Made by a program: the position numbers and the translations under genes. 64,000 nucleotides of DNA from Xenococcaceae cyanobacterium MO_167.B27 (GTDB lineage: Bacteria > Cyanobacteriota > Cyanobacteriia > Cyanobacteriales > Xenococcaceae), in NCBI GenBank assembly GCA_030065935.1, contig JASJCP010000004.1, positions 1-64,000 on the forward strand. Direction: 5' to 3'. Below are positions 17,689-23,950 of this stretch, one piece after another. Each line of letters starts with the position of its first letter. The first letter of the stretch is position 1. Below the pieces are notes generated by a model. It made no database searches. It saw only the letters and a program-made list of their open reading frames with translations, and was not told the DNA's origin.

Positions 17689-17758
17689 GGTAGGGTAGGC
17701 ACATCTAAGAGTATAAATCAAAGAATTTAGCCGAAATTTAACCGATGCACTACCTTAC
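17689..17758. repeat. 70-bp MITE-like repeat, copy 2
   Basis: Begins GGTAGGGTAGGCACATCTAA and ends TAACCGATGCACTACCTTAC; same length, order and orientation as copy 1 at 17121-17190. The right end touches the GNAT gene, whose stop codon starts at the next base (17759-17761). Confidence 0.7.
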
Positions 17759-18232
17759 TTAAGACAAGATTTTTTTTAGATAATAGACAGTATGACCTTC
17801 AGGAAAATTATCAAGTTTTCCATAAACTGTATAACCAAGTTTTTCATAAAATGGCAAAGCTTGAAAATCAAATGTATAAAGTCTGGATCGTTTGATGCCT
17901 TGATTTTTAGCTTTTTGTTGGGCAGATGTAACTAAATATTGCCCTATTCCTTGTTTTCTGTAGTCTGCATCGACCCATATTGTATCTATATATAACCACT
18001 GTCCCCAGTCAATATAGCTAATTAAACCACCAACTAATTTTTCTGGTTTTACTTCTGCATAAATTTCGATAAAAGTAGGTGTATCGGTTTTTAAGAGATC
18101 GCATTGTAATACTTTTCTAGATTGAGCTTGATTAAATTCAAATAATTTATTCGTAATTAATTCCCTTCTTTGTTTGCTGTTAGCATCGTTAAAAGTAATC
18201 TTATTTTTTTCTGATGTTATCAAGATTTTCAT
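17759..18232 (-). CDS. GNAT family N-acetyltransferase
   Basis: 157 aa from ATG 18232 (a GTG at 18250 is in frame). The acetyl-CoA binding motif A is clear: VDADYRKQGIGQYLVTSAQQ (R/Q-x-x-G-x-G/A), preceded by strand LYIDTIWV and followed by LPFYEKLGYTVYG. A GNAT fold enzyme that transfers acetyl groups to an unknown amine. The stop codon directly follows a 70-bp repeat. It lies among DoxX genes on the same strand with no tight operon spacing. Confidence 0.85.
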   Translation of the reverse strand: MKILITSEKNKITFNDANSKQRRELITNKLFEFNQAQSRKVLQCDLLKTDTPTFIEIYAEVKPEKLVGGLISYIDWGQWLYIDTIWVDADYRKQGIGQYLVTSAQQKAKNQGIKRSRLYTFDFQALPFYEKLGYTVYGKLDNFPEGHTVYYLKKILS

Positions 18233-18415
18233 TGTCTTGCTTAACTTCACTATCTAAAGTTTTTTTGCGTTATTTACTTGTTTTAAATTCAACTATCAAT
18301 TGGCTTTTTTATTATCATAAATTTTTAAAATTGTCCTGTTTATTATTAATTAGCTATATAGAGCGAGAATCTGTTTCTATTAAAATTAAATTTTGAATGT
18401 CTTATTTATTCTTAA

Positions 18416-18757
18416 TTATGAATTATTTGCGGGTACTAACTCTATAATAGGCTTGTTAAACTGCTGTAAATTCTCAAGAGCGTATCTAGCTTGTGAAAGC
18501 AATCTTCCTGTATCAATCAGGATTAGACCTTCCTCTGTTTCTATTGCATAATAGTAAATTTCTTCAAACGGTGGAGAAGTATAGTAATTATGAATTGTTA
18601 TATTTTCGCCCTTTCCTTTAGTTTGTGCCACAGTCGGTTGAGAGTGACCAGAAAGCTGATTAAGTGGTGGAGATAGACTTAGCATAATTGTTCCAAGCAA
18701 ACTCATAATTAAGAGCATTGTTTGTATGAGAAAAAAATCAAAGTAGGATCTTTTCAT
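18416..18757 (-). pseudogene. Truncated MBL-fold hydrolase, N-terminal part only
   Basis: 113 codons: a signal peptide-like start (FFLIQTMLLIMSLLGTIMLS), then ITIHNYY.SPPFEEIYYYAI and TEEGLILIDTG, the first strands of a metallo-beta-lactamase fold. The frame stops right where the zinc motif HxHxDH should come (KPIIELVPANNS). With no metal ligands the product cannot be a normal MBL enzyme. No continuation was found in the following 160 bp in another frame. A deletion remnant; the first 95 residues are well kept, so the loss seems recent. Confidence 0.65.
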
Positions 18758-18832
18758 AATTCTGATTTTAATAGTTATCTTGCCAAGGTAAACTTTTCAT
18801 CAAAACTCCTTACTCGCTACTTAGAAACGTGC

Positions 18833-19312
18833 TCACTTATTGACTCGCTTTGTGATATCCCGTCTATGTCTTAACCAAGCGTCTATAGAAATTCGGTCAA
18901 AACTAACTCCTGCTAAAAGAATAAATAAGACAATGTTATAAATCAGTTGACTGCTAGCAACATTCCAGTTTTGAATAATAGTGACACCATACATCAAGAC
19001 AATCATCAATACAAAACAGGCAATCAAAGCACCCCGCGTAAATAAACCAATAGTTATCAGCGCACCTACTATTAATTCCACTGGGGGGACTAGGGCTGCA
19101 TTAATTCTGACCAAAAATTCAGGAATCCAAGAATCCTGCATAGTATTGACCATCGCATCCATAAACCCAGGGATATTAAAAATTCTAGTAGCCCCATGAT
19201 TGAAGTAATTAATTCCCACTACAATTCGCAGTAGGGTATATGCTGCAACAATATCTCTTGTTTTTAAACCGAGATTAGTTTGATTTTTGGTGTGGGGTTT
19301 GTTTTCAAGCAT
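18833..19312 (-). CDS. DoxX family membrane protein
   Basis: 159 aa with four TM helices; RIVVGINYFNHGATRIFNIP and FLVRINAALVPPVELIVGAL are typical DoxX first-loop and TM2 motifs. Distinct in sequence from the DoxX protein at 17230-17637. Starts ATG 19312. Its promoter region holds four 29-bp direct repeats (19370-19488), so it may be strongly regulated. Function unknown. Confidence 0.85.
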   Translation of the reverse strand: MLENKPHTKNQTNLGLKTRDIVAAYTLLRIVVGINYFNHGATRIFNIPGFMDAMVNTMQDSWIPEFLVRINAALVPPVELIVGALITIGLFTRGALIACFVLMIVLMYGVTIIQNWNVASSQLIYNIVLFILLAGVSFDRISIDAWLRHRRDITKRVNK

Positions 19313-19369
19313 GATTTAAACCTGCTAGAGTCACTAGATCGCTCATGAGATATTTTTTGGTCATTATAT

Positions 19370-19488
19370 TAGTACAAAAATATCTTACGATAGAGTTCTA
19401 GTACAAAAATATCTTGCGATAGTGTTTTAGTACAAAAATATCTTGCGATAGAGTTCTAGTACAAAAATATCTTACGATAGCGTATTAG
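19370..19488. repeat. Four 29-bp direct repeats (iteron-like) upstream of doxX
   Basis: Four units in direct array at 19370, 19399, 19428 and 19457, each starting TAGTACAAAAATATCTT and going on with A/G-CGATAG-N-GTT. A partial fifth TAG closes the array. Spacing is exactly 29 bp. It lies 58 bp upstream of the minus-strand doxX start and downstream of the adaptor gene, so it is in the doxX promoter region; repeated operators are one reading. Confidence 0.85.
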
Positions 19489-19581
19489 ATAGAAACAAAA
19501 ATCCGAAACTTTGGAAGAAACCTCATTATTTCAGGATCTGTTCACCAAAGCTGAGAGTATCTGATTAGATGAAGCAGTTGA

Positions 19582-20955
19582 TTATAAACTATCCGCCAAA
19601 GAATTAACTACGTTCACCGCAGCACTGTCTCTAAGTCCATCTCCGCCTCTAACTACAATACTTTGCCCTTCTTCTAATTCGGGATTAGCAATAACTACAT
19701 CAGTACCCAAATCCGCTAACATTTCTACAGCTACCTGTTCTGCCTGATTATCATTTACACTAAACAACAGCCATTCATTTCCCCGTCTGGTTAAAGCATC
19801 CCGAGGCACAATAAAAGTATCTGCATTCTCTACTGGTATAGCTAAATTTGCCTGAATTGCCATTCCTGGTAATAATCCTTGGGGTGGATTATCTAAAGTG
19901 ACTCTTACTAACTGTCGGCGAGAAGCAGTGTCAGCCGTGGGTACTACCGCCGTAATTCCTGTTGTCTGTTGCCAATTAGGTAAAGCGCGGGCGGTTAAGT
20001 TTACTGTCATTCCTGGTGCGACTTGTCCGCTTAGAGCTTCGGGAATTTCTAAAAAGACATCAAATTCGCGATCGCTTACTACGGTTAAAACAGGATCGTT
20101 GACTTCTACATAATCACCAGGATCTACATCCCGCGATTGAACTATCCCAGAAAAAGCAGCTTTGATTTGGGTGCGCTCCATTCCTAACTCTGCTTGTTCT
20201 ACGGCTGCAACAGCAGCAGCTACTAAACCCCTTTGTGCATCTATTTCTTCTCTGGTGGGTCCTGCTTGTGCTTCTGCTAAAAGGGCTTGAAGGCGGAATT
20301 TTTCGCTAGTTGCTGTATCCACTGCTGTTCTAGCTTCTACTAATGCTCTTCGTGATAATGCACCTTCTTCGGTTAAACTAGCAACTCTTTCTAGATTATC
20401 TTGTGCTTCTAATTCTCTAGCTATAGCTGCATTCAACTCTGCTCGTCTTTGGGCAATAATCTCGGGGCGAGTACCCACTAGCAACCGCGCTAAATTACTT
20501 CTTTCTTGTGCTAGTCTGGCTCTTGCTTCAGCTAAAGCCAATCTGGGGTCGGCATCATCCAGAATAGCTACCGTCATCCCTGGTGTAACGCGATCGCCTT
20601 CTCTGACTAAAACTCTCTGTACTGTAGCATCTATTTGAGGACTTAAAGTCGCTCTTTCCCCTGCTTCTACTTGTCCTAATAACCTAACCAGGCGACTACC
20701 TGTACCAGGAGTTAAAGCGATGGTTTCCACTGGTCTGGGGGGTGGTGCTTGGGTGCTGGTTTGAGCCGTTGGTACTGATGAAGGGGTAAATACTTGCCAT
20801 AAAGCCGTGCCTCCTCCTAAAATCAGGACTGCTAGTAACCATCCAGGTAATGTACTCTTGCTACTGTCAGTAGAAAGCGTTTCTTTCTGCTCTTGCTCTT
20901 CAAACTGGAGTTTCGATGCTGGTAATTGGTTTGGGGGATTTTCAATAGATTTCAT
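19582..20955 (-). CDS. RND efflux periplasmic adaptor (membrane fusion protein)
   Basis: 457 aa. N-terminal cytoplasmic stretch, one TM helix (LPGWLLAVLILGGGTALWQV, about 38-57), Pro-rich linker, then the HlyD/AcrA lipoyl half motif (ATLSPQIDATVQRVLVREGD), an Ala/Glu/Arg-rich alpha-hairpin (about 140-240), the second lipoyl half (IKAAFSGIVQSRDVDPGDYV) and the beta-barrel. Links the RND permease to an outer membrane channel. It is the likely partner of the permease at 13852-17037, though separated by 2.5 kb. Complete. Confidence 0.92.
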   Translation of the reverse strand: MKSIENPPNQLPASKLQFEEQEQKETLSTDSSKSTLPGWLLAVLILGGGTALWQVFTPSSVPTAQTSTQAPPPRPVETIALTPGTGSRLVRLLGQVEAGERATLSPQIDATVQRVLVREGDRVTPGMTVAILDDADPRLALAEARARLAQERSNLARLLVGTRPEIIAQRRAELNAAIARELEAQDNLERVASLTEEGALSRRALVEARTAVDTATSEKFRLQALLAEAQAGPTREEIDAQRGLVAAAVAAVEQAELGMERTQIKAAFSGIVQSRDVDPGDYVEVNDPVLTVVSDREFDVFLEIPEALSGQVAPGMTVNLTARALPNWQQTTGITAVVPTADTASRRQLVRVTLDNPPQGLLPGMAIQANLAIPVENADTFIVPRDALTRRGNEWLLFSVNDNQAEQVAVEMLADLGTDVVIANPELEEGQSIVVRGGDGLRDSAAVNVVNSLADSL

Positions 20956-21108
20956 GACTTCTCTTTTTATTAAGTTTTATTGCGATGCTAGCAAATTTAA
21001 TTATTTTTTTATGATTCTAGTCGCCAAATGTGACACAGAAATGTCAACGGGAGCGACGGCTGTAAGCTATGGGGTGTGGGGCTTAGGGATTAATTTTGTT
21101 CATACTGC

Positions 21109-21810
21109 TTAGTAAGAAATTATCGACCGGTCGCGCCAGAATTTACCTGTTTTATCCCGTGAAGCTTCTGTTGCTAACCAAATTGCGGTATCTGCACCCT
21201 GTTCGGGTGTTCTTGGTGCAGATGCGCCACCCATATCAGTTTTTACCCAACCAGGACACATAGAATTGACCACAATCCCTTTAGACTCTAAAGCATCAGC
21301 AAGCATAATTGTTGCGCCGTTTAGTGCTAGTTTTGATAAGCAGTAACTTGGAACATTGGCAGACAGTCCGTTAATTTCTCCATAACCACTAGAAATGTTA
21401 ATTACTCTTGCATCCTGGGATTTTTCCAAGAGTGGTAACAATGCCTGTACCATCTGAATTGCACCAAAAGTATTGGTATTAAAAGTTAAATTTAATAACT
21501 CGCGATCAATAGTAAGAATGTTGACACCTTCATCGGGATAAATACCAGCATTGTTAATTAAGACATCCAGGCGATCGATTTTTTTGTTTAAGTTTTCTAC
21601 TGCTTCTTCTATAGAGCGATCGCTCCTTACATCTAATTCGATAGGAATTACATTTCCTTGAAGTTTCTCTCCAGCTTGTTTGGCTTTATCTAAAGAACGA
21701 GCAGTAATAATTACTTGATATCCTTTGGCGAGTAATCCTTGAGCGATGGCATATCCAATACCGCGATTACCACCTGTGACTAATGCTGTTTTACTTTGTC
21801 TATTTTCCAT
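21109..21810 (-). CDS. Short-chain dehydrogenase/reductase (SDR)
   Basis: 233 aa from ATG 21810. Classical SDR: ALVTGGNRGIGYAIA (NAD(P) binding), DVLINNAG, ISSGYGE.NG (catalytic Ser), YCLSKLAL (YxxxK) and PGWVKTDMGG. The Arg in the N-terminal region (TARS) suggests NADP(H). Second gene of an operon with the SnoaL-like gene; 19 bp separate them. Substrate unknown; carbonyl reductase-like (CBR type) sequence. Confidence 0.93.
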   Translation of the reverse strand: MENRQSKTALVTGGNRGIGYAIAQGLLAKGYQVIITARSLDKAKQAGEKLQGNVIPIELDVRSDRSIEEAVENLNKKIDRLDVLINNAGIYPDEGVNILTIDRELLNLTFNTNTFGAIQMVQALLPLLEKSQDARVINISSGYGEINGLSANVPSYCLSKLALNGATIMLADALESKGIVVNSMCPGWVKTDMGGASAPRTPEQGADTAIWLATEASRDKTGKFWRDRSIISY

Positions 21811-21829
21811 TGTTTTTAACTTCTTCTGT

Positions 21830-22267
21830 TTAACCAACAGTTAAATGTTCGTGTACCAGTCGCCATTCACCGTTAAGACGTTTCCAGGTATGAGTACCAT
21901 ACTGTCTGGTGTTTACTTCTTGTCCATCTTTGGTTTTTCCGCCACCAACCCAGGAAAATGTAGTTACAGCTAAATTTTCTTCAATTGAAATTTCTAAATT
22001 GTCTTCTAACTCGATTTCCCAGTAACTAAAGTTCTGCATTACAGGTATCCATGTATCGAGATATTCTTGGAGACTATGCAACACCACAACACCATTATCG
22101 AAATTGTCAAAAACTAAGATTTCATTTTCTCCTGTAGCAAAGATGTTCTCGAAGCCTTCTCCTGTAAAAGGTTTATCTTGAGGACTCCAGATACTTCTCC
22201 ATTGTTCTGTTAGTTGACGAATTTTGGTTTCATCTGTTTTTGCTGGCAATTTTATGTTTGTAGTCAT
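21830..22267 (-). CDS. SnoaL-like/NTF2-fold protein
   Basis: 145 aa with the NTF2-like pattern of DUF4440/SnoaL proteins: an N-terminal helix (IRQLTEQWRSIWSPQ), EILVFDNF, a conserved aromatic middle (LQEYLDTWIPVMQNFSYWEIEL) and C-terminal strands (TRQYGTHTWKRLNGEWRLVHEH). The WRLVHEHLT ending is shared with ketosteroid isomerase-like family members. First gene of a pair with the SDR. A 13-bp palindrome 39 bp upstream of its ATG matches one in front of the nearby tetR gene, so TetR probably controls it. Confidence 0.82.
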   Translation of the reverse strand: MTTNIKLPAKTDETKIRQLTEQWRSIWSPQDKPFTGEGFENIFATGENEILVFDNFDNGVVVLHSLQEYLDTWIPVMQNFSYWEIELEDNLEISIEENLAVTTFSWVGGGKTKDGQEVNTRQYGTHTWKRLNGEWRLVHEHLTVG

Positions 22268-22305
22268 TTGCTTAATTTCCTAATTGAATTTAAAATTAAT
22301 AAGCG

Positions 22306-22318
22306 TTACGTTGCGTAA
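22306..22318. promoter_or_regulatory. TetR operator candidate upstream of SnoaL-SDR operon
   Basis: TTACG-TTG-CGTAA, a perfect inverted repeat with 5-bp arms and a 3-bp centre, 38 bp before the ATG at 22267. The same arms and spacing occur at 22661-22673 near tetR. In both cases the sequence TAACG/AGCG is found just to the left. Confidence 0.65.
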
Positions 22319-22350
22319 AATATATGGGCAAAAAAAATCTGATTCTCAAT

Positions 22351-22605
22351 CTATTTCAACCAATCGCGAAACAATTTCATCAACATTGGCATTACCCAAT
22401 AAGTCATTAGATAGACTAAAGTCCCTGTTAAAACCAAGGTGCGAATCGGTAAAGGTAATAAAGCTAGAAATTCGCCTAAAAAATGCAAAATAGTAGTGAT
22501 TAGGGGATAAATTCCCAACCACGTCAGCAGAAATAACTTATAACGTGGTGGACGTTTGTTAGCGGAAAATCTATTTAACGATTTGGTTTGATGATAGGTA
22601 GTCAT
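22351..22605 (-). CDS. Two-TM small membrane protein (tail domain of ABM-type proteins)
   Basis: 84 aa: basic start with PPRYKLFLLTWLGIYPLITT, a first TM helix, LPLPIRTLVLTGTLVYLMTY as the second, and VMPMLMKLFRDWLK. This is the membrane tail that in many bacteria follows an antibiotic-biosynthesis-monooxygenase domain; here it stands alone with its own ATG. It shares a 94-bp spacer with the divergent tetR gene, and the TetR operator candidate lies inside that spacer. Confidence 0.65.
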   Translation of the reverse strand: MTTYHQTKSLNRFSANKRPPRYKLFLLTWLGIYPLITTILHFLGEFLALLPLPIRTLVLTGTLVYLMTYWVMPMLMKLFRDWLK

Positions 22606-22660
22606 GTTGACATCACATCTTTAATATTTCATCATTAAGGTTAGACTTAAATTAGTAACG

Positions 22661-22673
22661 TTACGCTACGTAA
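22661..22673. promoter_or_regulatory. TetR operator candidate in the tetR intergenic region
   Basis: TTACG-CTA-CGTAA, same arms and 3-bp centre as the site at 22306-22318. It lies 27 bp before the tetR ATG (22700) and 56 bp before the divergent membrane-protein ATG (22605), so one bound dimer could control both. Confidence 0.65.
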
Positions 22674-22699
22674 ATTAATTTACCAAAAGCGAAACAGAT

Positions 22700-23311
22700 A
22701 TGTCAACCTCTAAAACAAAAAAAGCCAAAACTCCTGTAAAGTCTGGACGGGGAAGACCGAGATCGCCTGAAACCAGGGAAAAAATCCTCAAAGCAGCTTA
22801 TGAAATGCTCAACGAAGTGGGATTTATGGATTTAACTATGGAAGGAGTCGCAGCAAGAGCGGGAGTAGGGAAACCAACTGTATATCGACGTTGGAAGAGT
22901 AAAACAGCATTAGCGATGGATGCGTTTCTAGAATCTGTAACCCCTGAGATTGCTTTTCCTGATACTGGCGCAGTAAAAGAAGACTTTAGAGAGCAAATGC
23001 AAAAGTTAGTTCAAGTCATGAACAGTCGCAGAGGAGAAGTTTTAGCTAATGTAATTGGTTGTGGACAATCTAATAGTGAATTGATAGCGGAATTTAGTGA
23101 CAATTGGCTCATTCCCAGAAGAGAGGATGCGAAACGAATATTTCAGAGGGGAGTGGAAAGAGGGGAATTAAGAAAAGATATAGATGTAGAAGTTGCGATC
23201 GATGCTTTATATAGCCCACTATTTTATCGTTTGTTACTCAAACACCAACCACTAACTCATGAATTTGTTGATGAGTTGATTGATGTTGTCATCCGAGGAC
23301 TAGAAAATTGA
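22700..23311 (+). CDS. TetR/AcrR family regulator
   Basis: 203 aa. Basic N-terminus (KTKKAKTPVKSGRGRPRSPE), then the TetR HTH: TREKILKAAYEMLNEVGFMD and LTMEGVAARAGVGKPTVYRR W. The C-terminal ligand domain belongs to the TetR_C_11-type group (VIGCGQSNSELIAEFSDNW, HQPLTHEFVDELIDVVIRGL). Likely a dimeric repressor of itself, the divergent small membrane protein and the SnoaL-SDR operon, judged by the two matching palindromes. Inducer unknown. Confidence 0.92.
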   Translation: MSTSKTKKAKTPVKSGRGRPRSPETREKILKAAYEMLNEVGFMDLTMEGVAARAGVGKPTVYRRWKSKTALAMDAFLESVTPEIAFPDTGAVKEDFREQMQKLVQVMNSRRGEVLANVIGCGQSNSELIAEFSDNWLIPRREDAKRIFQRGVERGELRKDIDVEVAIDALYSPLFYRLLLKHQPLTHEFVDELIDVVIRGLEN

Positions 23312-23559
23312 ACTATAGCAGTCCAAGTAAAGCGCAACGGACGAGCTTGATAATATTTCACGCATCCGCGAATCCCCCTCGATATCCCCCCAATCCCCCC
23401 TTAATCCCCGCGATCGCACTATAGCAATTTAGTATTGTGAATGACTGTATCAGTCAGTAACACACAGCGATCGCCGTTTAAGATTTTAAATAATTATTAC
23501 TGTAAGCTTAAGGTGAAATTTAAGCTCTTAGTATAAAAATAGATTGATAAAGACTTGTT

Positions 23560-23946
23560 ATGAGCGATGAAGGGATTATTCAATTCACTTTTGGGCTTGA
23601 TGAGCCAGAATTAGAGGATGAGCAACGACTGAAGTTTGCCAAGAAACTGCTGCGAGAGTTACGCAACCTTGATGAAGTGGAGAGAGCAGAGCGCACAGAA
23701 GACCTGACCCCAGAAGCAGGCAGTAAGCCAGGATTTGCTACTCTGATAGGAAGCATAACAGCTTTAGTCCATGTTAAAGATATTAAAGCCTTTCTGGGAT
23801 TTTTGGGCGATCGCTTACAAGATAAGCCGATTAAAGGAAGCATCAAGGTAGGGGATAACAAAATTGAATTTGAAGTTAAGAGTCGTCAGGAGTTAGCCGA
23901 ATTTGAGAAAACAGCCCTAAATCTGATTGCAGCAATGAGTGGATAA
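23560..23946 (+). CDS. EACC1-like small protein (effector-associated constant component)
   Basis: 128 aa. Pattern: FGLDEPELEDEQRLKFAKKLLRELR with an acidic start, LTPEAGSKPGFATLIGSITA, a helix ending FLGDRL, and a final strand-helix IKVGDNKIEFEVKSRQELAE. This layout (first helix with LxxxLxxLR, Gly-rich centre, beta hairpin, Leu-rich end) is that of EACC1-type components that sit next to caspases and trypsins in NTP-dependent conflict systems. It is followed 4 bp later by a caspase gene, the typical partner. The exact family match needs a profile search. Confidence 0.6.
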   Translation: MSDEGIIQFTFGLDEPELEDEQRLKFAKKLLRELRNLDEVERAERTEDLTPEAGSKPGFATLIGSITALVHVKDIKAFLGFLGDRLQDKPIKGSIKVGDNKIEFEVKSRQELAEFEKTALNLIAAMSG

Positions 23947-23950
23947 AGCA

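Noticed and set aside
19370-19488. CRISPR array
   Set aside because: The 29-bp units are directly joined with no spacers, and no cas gene is nearby.
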